DNA of 64,000 nt from Planctomycetota bacterium (GCA_029260735.1 JAJDCR010000024.1:149475-213474); one strand, 5' to 3'; shown: positions 51,752 through 61,793, numbered from the stretch's first letter. The notes: generated from the letters alone by a model not told the origin. Translations and numbers: made by a program.

Positions 51752-54700
51752 ATGAGAATGTGGTATTTCTTAAATATTTTTTTATTTGCTGCACTATATT
51801 CTTTATCGGCCCAAAATCCTCCTCAAAAAATTTCGCAAATCTACTTCGAAGCTAATGGGCATTACGAAAAAGAAGAGTACAGCAAAGCTCTCAAACTCTA
51901 TCAACAATATAATCAAGACCTCCTAAAAGAAAAAAAGAAGAAAAATCCTCTTCTGGTTATTTCTCTTCATTCCTTGGGAGATACTTACCTGGCTTTGGGA
52001 GAGCTAGATAAAGCTAGAGAAACTTTGTTTTTGGCCTTAGATAAACAAGTGGAGATCGCAGGAGGAAGAAACCTTTCTGTTTTTAATATATTTAGAAGCT
52101 TAGCTAGGCTTTTTCGAAAACAAAAAAAATACTCTACTGCCGAGGAAATCTATGATGAGATAAAAAAACGTCTTGTTTCTCTCCCCGGAAATAAGCTCGA
52201 TGTTTTACTCACCATTGAAGAAGAGAGAGCCCAGCTTGAGGTCGAAAGAAAAAATTTTTCTTCGGCTTTGGATATTCGAAAAAATAACTATCTTCAAGCC
52301 AAGGAATACTATGGGGAAGCCAGCCTCGCTTCCTTTTTAGCGGCCCAAAACCTCGCCCAATCCTATCGATACTCAAAAAAATTTATTTCTGCCGAAAAAA
52401 TTTGCTTGAGTTCACTCAACTTAGCCCAGGAAATTCTACCCCCAGACCATCTTGTCAGATTAAACATAGCGTATCAGTATGCTCAAGCTTGCTTTGATCA
52501 ATCAAAGTATTTTATGGCTTTAAGCGAGTTTCAAAGAATTGCTCAGGTTAGCCAAAAAGCTTATGGCCCGCTCTATTCATTGAGTGCCTTGACAATTTCA
52601 GGACAAGCTCTTTCTTACCAAAAACTCGGACTCCACAAAGAAGCTACTACACTCTATAAAAGTTGGCTTTCTCGTGCTAACAAAAAAGAAGAAAAGAACC
52701 ATTCTCAAATCATAAACATTTCGATGGAGTTAGCTTGTGCCTATTATGAAAAAGGGCTTTACTCCAAGTCGCTCCTTCTTTACGACAAATTTATTCCTCT
52801 CTGCGAAAAAATATTGGGCGAAGAACATAAACATACCTTACAAGGAAAAAATAATCTGGTTGCCATTTACCTTGCCCAAGGAGAGCGAGAAAAAGCGTCA
52901 GAGCAACTCGAAAGGATGTGGACTAGTTATGGGAAAGAGGATTCCTTTAAAAAAAGCAAAAAAGACAAAAAAGATGACCAGAGTCCAGAGAAAGAAATGC
53001 TCATACTTTGGCAAAATATGGCCACTTTTTATAGCCAACTGGGAAATTTTTCGGCTTCCCTCAACTTAAGAAGTAAGATATTAGAGGAGCAAGAAAAAGC
53101 AGAAGATGAGCAGAACCTAGAAATAATCCAAACAATGATAGAACAAGCACTCCTTTGGAAAAAACAAAAAGAATACCCGCAAGCAGAGTCTTTGCTTAGA
53201 AAGGCAGTAGAAAAACTTCAAAAGAGTTTAGGAGTCCAAAATGAGCAAACTATTTTCGCCAAAATAGAATTGGCTCAAGTTTATAGCGAAGAAGGAAAAC
53301 TAGTCTTAGGGGAAAAGGTTTTACAAGATATTTTAAAAGAGATTCCCCCCGAACAAAAATCTCTTTTATTTGTCTACAATGCTCTTGCTATCAATCAATA
53401 TAGACAAAAAAAATACCCGGAAGCATTTCTCTTTTGGCAAAGAGCCTTTGCCAGCAAAGGTACCTTAAAAACATTTGTTTCTTCGGAAAATGAGCTAAGA
53501 AACCAGAGAGTTTACTTAGAACAAGAGAGTTTTGCCCAGAATTGCGCGCTGACATTTTTCCTCCAAGAGAAAAATGAAAAAGCAAAAAAAGAGGTTTTGC
53601 GACTAGCGATTCAAAGCAAGGAAACTATTTTTCAACTACTCTCTCCTTCTCTTTATGACAATTTTTGGGAGACAAAAAATCCTCGCTTTCAAATAGATTT
53701 ACTCCCTACACGCTTAGGAACTCAATCGGTCTTGGTCGAGTTTCTCTTTTTCCAAGAAGTAGACTGGGAAACTCTCCAATATCAAAAAGAAAAGTTAATT
53801 GCGATAGTGGTTGACCCTGCCCAAAAAGAGAAAATATCTATTTTAGATTTAGGCGAAGCTAAAAAAATGGAATCTCAAGTTCTTGCCTATCGCAAGACTC
53901 TTCTTTCTCAAGGAAAACATCAGGAAATAGGACAAGAAATTTACAAAACTCTCTGGGCTCCTCTCCTTTCGTTTCTTCCATTTCCCCAAGGGGAAAAAAA
54001 AATTTACCTTGTCCCAGATGGAGTTTTGCATCTACTCCCTTTTTCGGCTTTAGTCAACAACAAAGGCGACTACCTAGCAAAAGATACTTTTTTGATTCCC
54101 CTGAGCTCAAGCTATGATCTTTTCTTTCCTCGGAAAGCAGAAAAAACTAAAAATGCTCTTTTTCTGGCCTACCCTAATATTGATCCCACAATTTCTATTA
54201 CGAAAGAGGGAAAAAAAGGAAAAAGAGAAAATAAAGGAAAAATCGAAAACCTTGCTCAGGTCTTTCGGAAGCAAAATTTTAAAGTGAAAGTTTTCACCGA
54301 AAAAGAAGCCCACTTTTTATCCCTACAAAAATCAGACTCCCCCAGTATTTTACAGATCATTGCTCCCAGCTATAGTCTTTTTCGATCTTCTGAAAAAAAT
54401 ATGAAAGGCATCTTTCCTCAAAGAAATGATTTCAATCCCCTTTATTGTTCGGGATTCATTTTCTCTTCTCCAGAAATCAAGAAAGAAAGAGGTTTTTTGG
54501 GAGAGCTTCTTTCTCTTGGTCAAGTTTCCTCTTTTCCTCTATCGAAAACAAATCTGGCGGTTATTCTTCCTCTAAAGTCAAAAGTTCACTTCACTTTCCA
54601 AGCAGAAGAAGTTTACCAGCAACAACGAGTTTTTCGTTTGGCAGGAGCAAAGATGGTTTTGTCTTCTTTGTGGCCCAATCCCTCTCAAGTTTCAGAAAAA

Positions 54701-57700
54701 TTCATGGATCAATTTTATCAAAATTACTTTAAGAGAAAGCCTTTTCGAGAAGCATTCCGAGAGACTCAAAAAGCTTTTATGAAACACCCTCGCTACTCTC
54801 ATCCTTACTACTGGTCTTGCTATACTCTTTTGGGCAATAGCTTTTTAAAGGAACCCCTCTCTGAAAAGAAAAATTTTCTTATCTCTCACCTCCCTTTTCA
54901 GCAAATATTACAAAAAATAGAGGCTTTTTCTCTAAAACAAGATTGGAAAAATGCTATCGCTTATTCTCGCGTAGCCATAGAAAAAGAACCCCAAAATGAA
55001 GAGCTTTACCAAAAGCTAGCTTGGTTTTTACTCCAGCAAAAACAATTTCATCAAGCAGAGGAAGCTTTTCTTCAAGCCCATCGCTTGGCTCCCAGCTACA
55101 TCACTATTTTTCGCTTGGCTCATACTTATCTTCTCCAAGGAAAAATTACTCCAGCAAAAAAGCTGTATTTACAGGCCCTAAAGCAAGCTCCTGAAATACA
55201 CTTTCAAATTCATCTAGAGGATTTTGAAAGTATCTTAAAGTTAGATTCCACTTCGTATGCTCCTCCCATAAAAATTTGGTTTAAAAAGCAGTTTTCAGCT
55301 CAATATCCAGACAAAGTTGAGTTTGATAAAAGCTACGAGTTAGGGAAAATGCTCCAAAAAAATCGAGAGTTTTTACCTGCCGTTGCCGCTTATCAAAAAG
55401 CCCTAGAAGCTTGGCAACGACTCCTTAAAAAATACTCTCTCCTTCCAAAAAACAAAATGGCTCCCCTCTATGAAAAAATAGCAAAATGCTACCGAGAAAG
55501 AGAAGATTACTCCCGTGCTTTAAACTTTCTTCTTCAGGCAATAGATCTTACTCAAAACCCATCCGACCAAATTAACTACTACTGTGAAGCAGCTTCTCTT
55601 TGCTTAGAACAAGGAAATTACAAACGTGGGCAAGAACTTCATAAGAAAGCGAAAAAGTTTCAGGGAGAAAAAAGACCTCTGAACTACCACGCAAATCAAG
55701 TCCAACTATTGTTATGGCAAGGAAAAAAAGAGCAGGCTGAAGAAGTGATGAAAAACTGGGCTATTTCAAAGAACAATAATTTGCATCGATTGCTCTACCA
55801 GTTAGGCAGTCTTTATCCAAAGGATAAACGCTATCAAAAGGCATTACAAGCCTACTTACAAGCTTACGAATACTTTTCTCGCGAGCCCATTACCGAAGCA
55901 ATTTATATAAAGCAACAATCTTCTTACTTTACCCAACAAGGAGAATTTGCAAAAGCAAAACAATATGCTCACTATAGCTTAAAATGGGCCCAAGAAAAAA
56001 AAGACCTTTCTCTTATGAGTGAATGCTATCTGGGCCTAGGGGAGATATTTTTTCTCCTCAAAAAGTATAATAAAGCATCTATGTATAACCAAAAAGCCCA
56101 AGACATTAGTTTAAAAATAAAAGAAACTCCTCTCTACTTTGATTCTTTAAGAAACCAGGCTTTAATTAATATTCAAAAGAAAGAGCACAAAAAAGGCCAT
56201 CAATTGTACGAGAAAATTTTTCACGAGTGGGAAGGTCGGGGGCCCAGCGAAAAAAGAATTCGCTATCGAAATGAACTTGCTCAATCTCGCTATATCCGAG
56301 GCAACTATGCCCAGTCTTCCGCTTTATTTGAGAAAAATATCTCTAGTGCCAAAAAATTAAAAAGAAGAGATCTTCTTGCCTCCAACTACCATAATTTAGG
56401 ACTTTCTCTCTATCATGAAAATCAGTACCTTAAGGCAATCGCTTCTCACAAGAACTCTCTTCAAGAAAGGATGTCTTTAAGGGAAGAAAATTTTTATCCA
56501 GAAAAAAAACGAGAGCATTTTCTATTAGAAAGAAGAAGTCACCTAGAGCTAGCACGTAACTATACTAAAATCAAAGAGTTTGAGAAAGCTTGCTTTCATC
56601 TGGAGAAAAGCCGTTTTCCTTTTTTTAAAGGCTCCATTGCTTCTCCAGATGTAAGAAAAGCCCAAGCCTGTTTAAGGAAAAACCAAACTCTTCTCTTTTA
56701 TGCTTGTGTTGAAGAAGAGGTTATCCAAATTGTTATGACCCCTCATTTCTTATCAGGAAAAATTGTTTCTCTCACTCCTCTAATCCAAAAAATAGAGGAA
56801 TTTCCTCGCTTTTCTCAAAAATTGAAGTTACGAAACAAAGCGACTCCTACTTTTCCGAGTATTTTCAAAAATCTTTCTCTCGAAAATCAAAATGGAAAAA
56901 AACGACTAGAAGCCCTTATTGATTTTTATCGACAGACCCTTCAAGAAAGAAATGAAACAGATAGTAGTGAGAGAAAAACCTTAGGAAAAAAACTCTTCGC
57001 TCTTCTTTGGGTAGAAAAAACCATTCTTTCGCTCCTAGAAGAAGTCGTTATCTTTCCAGATGGAATTTTAAGCACACTTCCCTTTGAAACTCTCATCGAC
57101 TCAAGAGGTGACTATCTCTTAGAGAAACACAACATTTCCTATAGCCCTTCTCTGGATCTTTTTCGGCTTATCCAAGAGAGAAAATTTTCTCCCTCGCGAA
57201 AGCCTATTTTATTTTTGGGAAAAGAAAAGTTTTCTTCCCCCAAGAAAAGTCCTCTTCCTCAAAACTTTTGGCAATGGGAATTTTTTCGAGATCAAATTTC
57301 TCCGACAATCTCAGAGGAGCCATCTAGAGCCGATGCTTACCAAACCTTAGTCCAAAATTTTTCTCTGCAAAATGAAAAAAGCAACCGTGAGATACAAAAA
57401 ATCCCCCACATCATACCTCTTGCTCGTTTAGCTGTAGGCAATAAGATATCCGAGTCCTATTTGCAAAAACACAAGGAGCAACTGGGTAGTTATCGAGTTT
57501 TGCATTTTGCAGTCCCATCAATTATTATTCCTCAAGTTCCAGAGCTATCAGCGATTGTTCTAAGTCGCTCTAAAGCCTTCCTACCAGATGGCTACTTATC
57601 GACTTTCGAAATTGAGGAATTGTCTTTGCAAGCAGACTTTGTAAATCTTTCCAATGTTCATAGACAAAACAATGAAATGTATTCAGGAGAAGGAGTGATA

Positions 57701-58063
57701 GGACTAACCCGCTCTTTTTTGGCCGGAGGAGCCAATAGCGTTTCGATTCCTCTATGGTCCGTTCACGACCAAATCAAAACGGACTTCATGATCTCTTTTT
57801 ACAAAAAACTAAACAAAGGATCAAGCTACCAAGAAGCGCTCCGAGAAAGCAAAAAAGCTTTTCTTCATACGAAGAAATATTCTTCTCCTTATTTCTGGGC
57901 TTCTTTTGTTTTTTATGGAAATGGGGGAAAGTTTATCGAGAAAGAGGATATGGGAGTAGGAGATAAGAAGCCAGGAAGAGATTTTTCTCTTTGGCATGTA
58001 ATTGGTCTTATCTTAGGATTAGGTATGGTAGTTTTCCTAGGGCTGTCTCGAAAACATCCTTAG
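51752..58063 (+). CDS. Giant TPR protein with two degenerate CHAT domains
   Basis: 2103 residues. Signal peptide WYFLNIFLFAALYSLSA; TPR-type repeats at about 25-610; a first CHAT-like domain (about 655-1040); more TPRs (about 1070-1640); a second CHAT-like domain (about 1690-2075); a final membrane helix WHVIGLILGLGMVVFLGL with a short basic end. CHAT is recognised by GAKMVLSSLWP and PYYWSCYTLLGN in the first, and YRVLHFA, GEGVIGLTRSFLAGGANSVSIPLWSV and PYFWASFVFYGN in the second. The catalytic His (usual LHFATHG) reads LQIIAPSYS and LHFAVPS. The catalytic Cys (usual LSACxTG) reads LAVILPLKS and LSNVHRQ. Both appear inactive. Predicted mostly extracytoplasmic. Confidence 0.88.
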   Translation: MRMWYFLNIFLFAALYSLSAQNPPQKISQIYFEANGHYEKEEYSKALKLYQQYNQDLLKEKKKKNPLLVISLHSLGDTYLALGELDKARETLFLALDKQVEIAGGRNLSVFNIFRSLARLFRKQKKYSTAEEIYDEIKKRLVSLPGNKLDVLLTIEEERAQLEVERKNFSSALDIRKNNYLQAKEYYGEASLASFLAAQNLAQSYRYSKKFISAEKICLSSLNLAQEILPPDHLVRLNIAYQYAQACFDQSKYFMALSEFQRIAQVSQKAYGPLYSLSALTISGQALSYQKLGLHKEATTLYKSWLSRANKKEEKNHSQIINISMELACAYYEKGLYSKSLLLYDKFIPLCEKILGEEHKHTLQGKNNLVAIYLAQGEREKASEQLERMWTSYGKEDSFKKSKKDKKDDQSPEKEMLILWQNMATFYSQLGNFSASLNLRSKILEEQEKAEDEQNLEIIQTMIEQALLWKKQKEYPQAESLLRKAVEKLQKSLGVQNEQTIFAKIELAQVYSEEGKLVLGEKVLQDILKEIPPEQKSLLFVYNALAINQYRQKKYPEAFLFWQRAFASKGTLKTFVSSENELRNQRVYLEQESFAQNCALTFFLQEKNEKAKKEVLRLAIQSKETIFQLLSPSLYDNFWETKNPRFQIDLLPTRLGTQSVLVEFLFFQEVDWETLQYQKEKLIAIVVDPAQKEKISILDLGEAKKMESQVLAYRKTLLSQGKHQEIGQEIYKTLWAPLLSFLPFPQGEKKIYLVPDGVLHLLPFSALVNNKGDYLAKDTFLIPLSSSYDLFFPRKAEKTKNALFLAYPNIDPTISITKEGKKGKRENKGKIENLAQVFRKQNFKVKVFTEKEAHFLSLQKSDSPSILQIIAPSYSLFRSSEKNMKGIFPQRNDFNPLYCSGFIFSSPEIKKERGFLGELLSLGQVSSFPLSKTNLAVILPLKSKVHFTFQAEEVYQQQRVFRLAGAKMVLSSLWPNPSQVSEKFMDQFYQNYFKRKPFREAFRETQKAFMKHPRYSHPYYWSCYTLLGNSFLKEPLSEKKNFLISHLPFQQILQKIEAFSLKQDWKNAIAYSRVAIEKEPQNEELYQKLAWFLLQQKQFHQAEEAFLQAHRLAPSYITIFRLAHTYLLQGKITPAKKLYLQALKQAPEIHFQIHLEDFESILKLDSTSYAPPIKIWFKKQFSAQYPDKVEFDKSYELGKMLQKNREFLPAVAAYQKALEAWQRLLKKYSLLPKNKMAPLYEKIAKCYREREDYSRALNFLLQAIDLTQNPSDQINYYCEAASLCLEQGNYKRGQELHKKAKKFQGEKRPLNYHANQVQLLLWQGKKEQAEEVMKNWAISKNNNLHRLLYQLGSLYPKDKRYQKALQAYLQAYEYFSREPITEAIYIKQQSSYFTQQGEFAKAKQYAHYSLKWAQEKKDLSLMSECYLGLGEIFFLLKKYNKASMYNQKAQDISLKIKETPLYFDSLRNQALINIQKKEHKKGHQLYEKIFHEWEGRGPSEKRIRYRNELAQSRYIRGNYAQSSALFEKNISSAKKLKRRDLLASNYHNLGLSLYHENQYLKAIASHKNSLQERMSLREENFYPEKKREHFLLERRSHLELARNYTKIKEFEKACFHLEKSRFPFFKGSIASPDVRKAQACLRKNQTLLFYACVEEEVIQIVMTPHFLSGKIVSLTPLIQKIEEFPRFSQKLKLRNKATPTFPSIFKNLSLENQNGKKRLEALIDFYRQTLQERNETDSSERKTLGKKLFALLWVEKTILSLLEEVVIFPDGILSTLPFETLIDSRGDYLLEKHNISYSPSLDLFRLIQERKFSPSRKPILFLGKEKFSSPKKSPLPQNFWQWEFFRDQISPTISEEPSRADAYQTLVQNFSLQNEKSNREIQKIPHIIPLARLAVGNKISESYLQKHKEQLGSYRVLHFAVPSIIIPQVPELSAIVLSRSKAFLPDGYLSTFEIEELSLQADFVNLSNVHRQNNEMYSGEGVIGLTRSFLAGGANSVSIPLWSVHDQIKTDFMISFYKKLNKGSSYQEALRESKKAFLHTKKYSSPYFWASFVFYGNGGKFIEKEDMGVGDKKPGRDFSLWHVIGLILGLGMVVFLGLSRKHP

Positions 58064-58095
58064 CATATGCACGGGTAGGAAGGTGAGGCTTATCT

Positions 58096-58146
58096 AAAAC
58101 CGTTCTAAGGCTTATTTCCTGGGGAGGGTAAGGCTCCTGCCGCACC
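58096..58146. repeat. Dispersed palindrome C, copy 2
   Basis: aaaaccgttctaaggcttat, ttcctggggagggt, then the loop aaggctcctgccgc and accgg. Flanks match copy 1 at 42745 read in reverse, while the loop has the opposite orientation. It sits between the CHAT gene and the next PEP-CTERM gene. Confidence 0.75.
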
Positions 58147-58177
58147 GGAGATGTTCTTGGCTTCTGCATGTTCTGTC

Positions 58178-58831
58178 TTACCTATTTTTTTTTCTCAATA
58201 AAAAAACCAGAGAAAAAGACACTAGCCAAAGAGTATTTGGTTCGGGTACAGCGGAAACAGCAGTAAATTCAGTTAGCTTGGCATCAGCCCATGCGGCGTG
58301 GTTGGTAAACAATCCTCTGGGAGCGCTCGTCTTCAATTTTAAGTCAGAAACTCCCGTGAGATCCAATGATATGGCAATACTAGGCGAAAGTTTATTGATG
58401 ATATCGTGGCTAGCAACTAGATTGCCGTCGAAAAAAACTTCAAAAAGGGCACCTGCACCATTTGATCCTCCGGCTGAAGGGACGTCTATTCCTACAACCG
58501 TAGAAAAACTTTGGAAACTACCCACTAGAGCACGAAATTCATCTAAATGAAATGTGATTTCATTAGCAGGGTGAGCTCCAATTCCTTTCGCAAATGGGCC
58601 TGTGTCCGTAAATTGAATTTGATTGCTAGCAAAAGGGCCGGGGACATCGGCTCCAAAACCTCCTCGTAGATTCGTATTGACTGTCATAAAGGGAGCAAAG
58701 GATTCATCGGTAGACTCTCCTGAGGCTATTCCCATAAAGTCACTTAAAAATATCTCTGCAGCTTGCGAAGGGCTTGCTAGCGCAAAGAGTGTGTACATTA
58801 AAAGAATTTTGAAGAAGGAGGATTTTATCAT
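58178..58831 (-). CDS. PEP-CTERM protein with an NPCBM-like domain
   Basis: 217 residues. Signal peptide KSSFFKILLMYTLFALASPSQA. The centre has TGPFAKGIGAHPANEITFHLDEFRALVGSFQSFSTVVGIDV. This corresponds to the GIGTHAPS-x-I-x-Y/F-x-L and VGID pattern of NPCBM/NEW2 carbohydrate-binding beta-sandwiches, here with GAH. LFEVFFDGNLVASHDI follows, then ISLDLTGVSDLKLKTSAP, also typical. It ends VPEPNTLWLVSFSLVFLLRKKNR. A sugar-binding role at the cell surface is plausible but inferred. Convergent with the CHAT gene. Confidence 0.82.
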   Translation of the reverse strand: MIKSSFFKILLMYTLFALASPSQAAEIFLSDFMGIASGESTDESFAPFMTVNTNLRGGFGADVPGPFASNQIQFTDTGPFAKGIGAHPANEITFHLDEFRALVGSFQSFSTVVGIDVPSAGGSNGAGALFEVFFDGNLVASHDIINKLSPSIAISLDLTGVSDLKLKTSAPRGLFTNHAAWADAKLTEFTAVSAVPEPNTLWLVSFSLVFLLRKKNR

Positions 58832-59113
58832 TGGTTTTCCTTTGTAACATATAAAACTAGCAAGTTGTGGTTGTTAGTTATTTATTTCATTTTTATAACT
58901 TGAGCTTACGAAAAATAAGTAGATTTGTCATCTAAAAAATTTTAAACAAGCCAAAGATACTATCCCTTGCCTAATAATAAAAAGAGGACGATATTAAGAG
59001 ATAGACTATTTTTCTGCCCAACATAGAAAAACTAAAATTTATTTTTTATTGCGAAAAGCTAGAAAATCTTTTATTCTTAATAGCATAGATGAGAACTTCT
59101 AAGGAATAAAACA

Positions 59114-59920
59114 ATGAATAAAACTATTTGGATTTCTTTTTGGACAGTAGTTTTGTCTTCAAATCTACTAGCCATGCCTGTCGTCACAAATGGACTTGTT
59201 GCCCACTGGTCGGGCAATGTGGTAGGATCAAATGCCCTTGATGACTCAGGTAATAACCACACAGGTACATTACTCAATGGAGCAAGTACAACACCGGGCC
59301 CTCAGGGCAATGCTCTTAGCTTTGATGGAAGCAATGACTTTATCAGCGTAAGCAACTCCTCCGCTTTTGATTTTTTTGATTTTAGCTTGAGCGTTTTTGT
59401 TTTCACTGATCCCAGTACAAATACGGGAGAGCGTCGAACTATCAGCAGAGACGATATTCTAACGGCCGGAGGAGATGGCCGAGAAGCTTATGCGATCAAA
59501 ACAAGTTCTGGTGCTGGTGGTAATAATAAGGCGTTATTTGGGGTTATTAATGGAGGAGCCGTCGAATCAATTGCTGATCCAAATGAGCTTTCTCTCGGTT
59601 GGCACCACATTGTCGCCACAAAAGAAGGTACCACCCTAAAACTCTTCGTCGATAGTCTTTTAGTAGCCAGTGCGGTGGGAAATCTATCGGGAGAAATTTC
59701 TCCTGAATCTACTTTGGCCATTGGGCAAGTCGATCCCAGTTTTAATGGAGAGTTTTTTAATGGATTAATGGACAACGTTTCTATCTATAACCGTGCTCTT
59801 TCTGAGGGAGAAGTTGGCTTGATATTCAATGAGTTTAATGGTGTTGTCCCTGAGCCTAGCTCCATTCTACTGCTTACTTTCGCTGTTTTTCTCATTGGTT
59901 CTCGTAAAATAAGAAGTTAA
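59114..59920 (+). CDS. PEP-CTERM protein with a LamG/concanavalin-like domain
   Basis: 268 residues. Signal peptide NKTIWISFWTVVLSSNLLA. Then the LamG-like opening NGLVAHWSGNVVGSNALDDS, GNNHTGTLLNG, NALSFDGSNDFISVSNSSAF, and later GWHHIVATKEGTTLKLFVDS and NGLMDNVSIYNRALSEGEV, the characteristic jelly-roll strands and closing helix. It ends VPEPSSILLLTFAVFLIGSRKIRS. LamG-type sandwiches often bind carbohydrate or protein; the ligand is unknown. First of four PEP-CTERM genes in the same direction, spaced 38, -4 and 58 bases. Confidence 0.9.
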   Translation: MNKTIWISFWTVVLSSNLLAMPVVTNGLVAHWSGNVVGSNALDDSGNNHTGTLLNGASTTPGPQGNALSFDGSNDFISVSNSSAFDFFDFSLSVFVFTDPSTNTGERRTISRDDILTAGGDGREAYAIKTSSGAGGNNKALFGVINGGAVESIADPNELSLGWHHIVATKEGTTLKLFVDSLLVASAVGNLSGEISPESTLAIGQVDPSFNGEFFNGLMDNVSIYNRALSEGEVGLIFNEFNGVVPEPSSILLLTFAVFLIGSRKIRS

Positions 59921-59958
59921 AGTACAGTGTTTTCACGTTTTTTGAGAGGAATTTAACA

Positions 59959-60876
59959 ATGCGCTTTCTTTGGTTACTCTGTGCTTTTTTCTATCTACTT
60001 AGTCCTAGCCTCTTAGCAAGCCTAATTCTCCATTACGATGCAAGCTCTCTAAATGGAGTCAATGACGGGCAAGTTGTCAACTCATTAGTGGATCTTAGCG
60101 GCAACAACAATATTGCTAACGCAGCAGGAAGTAGTGGAGGAGTTTTACGTAGCAATGGAATTGGAGGAGCCGCAGCGATAGAGTTCATTGGCTCTCAAGG
60201 GTATTTGAGTAGCGGAAACCTTGGCCTAACAGGAGATGTAGATTTCACAATGGTCGGAGTTTTCAACATGAACATCCCTGTCAATGGTTTCAGCCACCCT
60301 TACGGCATTTCACCTATTCCCGTACCTGTTTCAGAAGCCGCTCAGGCTAACCATATAGTGGTTGTCGAAGTCCAAGCTAATCAAGGAGCCGGTCGTTTAG
60401 ATTTTGCCACAGGCTTCAGTCATGATGTTACCTTGGGAAATGGAAGTTCGTTTGGCCCCCTCAACAACCAAAGCATTGTTTTAACGCTTACTCATCAATC
60501 TGGGGGACCTCTTCTGAGCACAGTAGACTTTTTTATCAACGGGGATGCTCCTGGAGAAGGTATTTTAGCTGGTCAATCAAAAGGGTTTACCAGCAGTGCA
60601 AACGCCGACATTCTGAACCTAGATAATGGACAGTTCTTTTTAGGAGGAGGAGGAATCAGCTCCTCTTTTCAGGGATTGATTGGTGAAGTGCAACTCTACG
60701 ATGAAGTCCTCAGTGAGAATGAGCGAAAAAATGTAGAAAGCCTACTCAGCCAAAAATACAATATAGACGGAAACTTTACGACTGTCCCTGAGCCTTCTTC
60801 TCTATTACTCTTATTGTTTGGTGGCTTGATTTTATTTTCCCAGAGGAGATTCCATTTTTCAGGAAGTAAATTTTGA
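59959..60876 (+). CDS. PEP-CTERM protein with a concanavalin/LamG-like domain
   Basis: 305 residues. Signal peptide RFLWLLCAFFYLLSPSLLA, then LILHYDASSLNGVNDGQVVNSLVDLSGNNNIA. This is the same 'half-sandwich' start as in LamG-like secreted proteins: W/Y-D-A-S, D-G, V-x-x-x-x-D-L-S-G-N. Near the end are FQGLIGEVQLYDEVLSENERKNVESLL (closing strand and helix), then VPEPSSLLLLLFGGLILFSQRRFHFSGSKF, a tag with an extended basic tail. The downstream gene's TTG start overlaps the stop, so translation is coupled. Confidence 0.88.
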   Translation: MRFLWLLCAFFYLLSPSLLASLILHYDASSLNGVNDGQVVNSLVDLSGNNNIANAAGSSGGVLRSNGIGGAAAIEFIGSQGYLSSGNLGLTGDVDFTMVGVFNMNIPVNGFSHPYGISPIPVPVSEAAQANHIVVVEVQANQGAGRLDFATGFSHDVTLGNGSSFGPLNNQSIVLTLTHQSGGPLLSTVDFFINGDAPGEGILAGQSKGFTSSANADILNLDNGQFFLGGGGISSSFQGLIGEVQLYDEVLSENERKNVESLLSQKYNIDGNFTTVPEPSSLLLLLFGGLILFSQRRFHFSGSKF

Positions 60877-61793
60877 GATCTTTAACGTCATTTCTACTGC
60901 TGCCTTTTCTTTTCCTCACTCCTTTCATCGGAGCTTTTGAAATTCTTACTTCCAGTTTTTTGGGAAATGAAGTCTTACGTTACGATGAAAATGGAAATTT
61001 TATTGACGTTTTTGCTTCTGGAAACGGGCTTGGTGGGCCTGCAGGTATGGCTATTGGATTGGATGGTAACGTTTATATCGCGGGCTTCTCTTCGGATCAA
61101 ATCCATCGCTACGACCAAGATGGAAACTTTATTGACGTTTTTGCTTCTGGTGGCCCTCTTAATGGTCCCAATGGAGTAGATTTTGATAGCTCAGGCCGTC
61201 TTTATGTAGCCAACCATAGCAACGGCAACGTCCTTCGCTACAACAATGATGGAAGTTTTGACCAAGAGATAGTATCTTCTAATGATATTGGCCCCAATGA
61301 CCCACACGATATAGCTATTGGGCCCAATGGCAATATTTTTGCTGTGAGTCGCTTTCGCAACCAAGTTTTAGAGTTTGATCTCAGCGGTAATCTACAAAGA
61401 AGTTTTGGAGGATCACTGAGTAATCCGCGTAGCTTGACTTTTGATGCAACGGGGGATATGTATGTTTCAAGCTTGAGCAGCAACCAAGTGCTTCGCTATA
61501 GCACAGTAACAGGAGCAGAGCTAGGTGTTTTTACTCAGGGAAACCAACTTAGTCAACCTTACGGCATGGGCTTTGGCCCCGATGGACTCTTTTATGTCAA
61601 CAGCATTGACGACAACATTAACTTACGTTTTGATGCCAATGGTAACTTTGTTGATAGCTTTACGGGCGGGGGCCTAAATTCTCCCGATGGTCTACTATTT
61701 ATCAATTTAGAAGCCGCCATTCCCGAACCTTCTTCTTTTCTTCTTCTTAGTCTAGCAATGACTATCCTTTGGACATCAATACGCTCTAAGTAA
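60873..61793 (+). CDS. PEP-CTERM protein with NHL/SMP-30-like propeller
   Basis: 306 residues from TTG 60873 (TTGA overlap with the previous stop; GGAAG lies upstream). Signal peptide SFLLLPFLFLTPFIGA. Six or so NHL-like blades follow, several nearly identical: VLRYDENGNFIDVFASGN, IHRYDQDGNFIDVFASGG, VLRYNNDGSFDQEIV, VLEFDLSGNLQRSF, VLRYSTVTGAELGVF and NLRFDANGNFVDSF, with G-x-x-GP-x-G-x-A/F turns between. Two blades share DNA as well as protein similarity, so the propeller probably grew by duplication. It ends IPEPSSFLLLSLAMTILWTSIRSK. Ligand unknown. Confidence 0.86.
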   Translation: MRSLTSFLLLPFLFLTPFIGAFEILTSSFLGNEVLRYDENGNFIDVFASGNGLGGPAGMAIGLDGNVYIAGFSSDQIHRYDQDGNFIDVFASGGPLNGPNGVDFDSSGRLYVANHSNGNVLRYNNDGSFDQEIVSSNDIGPNDPHDIAIGPNGNIFAVSRFRNQVLEFDLSGNLQRSFGGSLSNPRSLTFDATGDMYVSSLSSNQVLRYSTVTGAELGVFTQGNQLSQPYGMGFGPDGLFYVNSIDDNINLRFDANGNFVDSFTGGGLNSPDGLLFINLEAAIPEPSSFLLLSLAMTILWTSIRSK

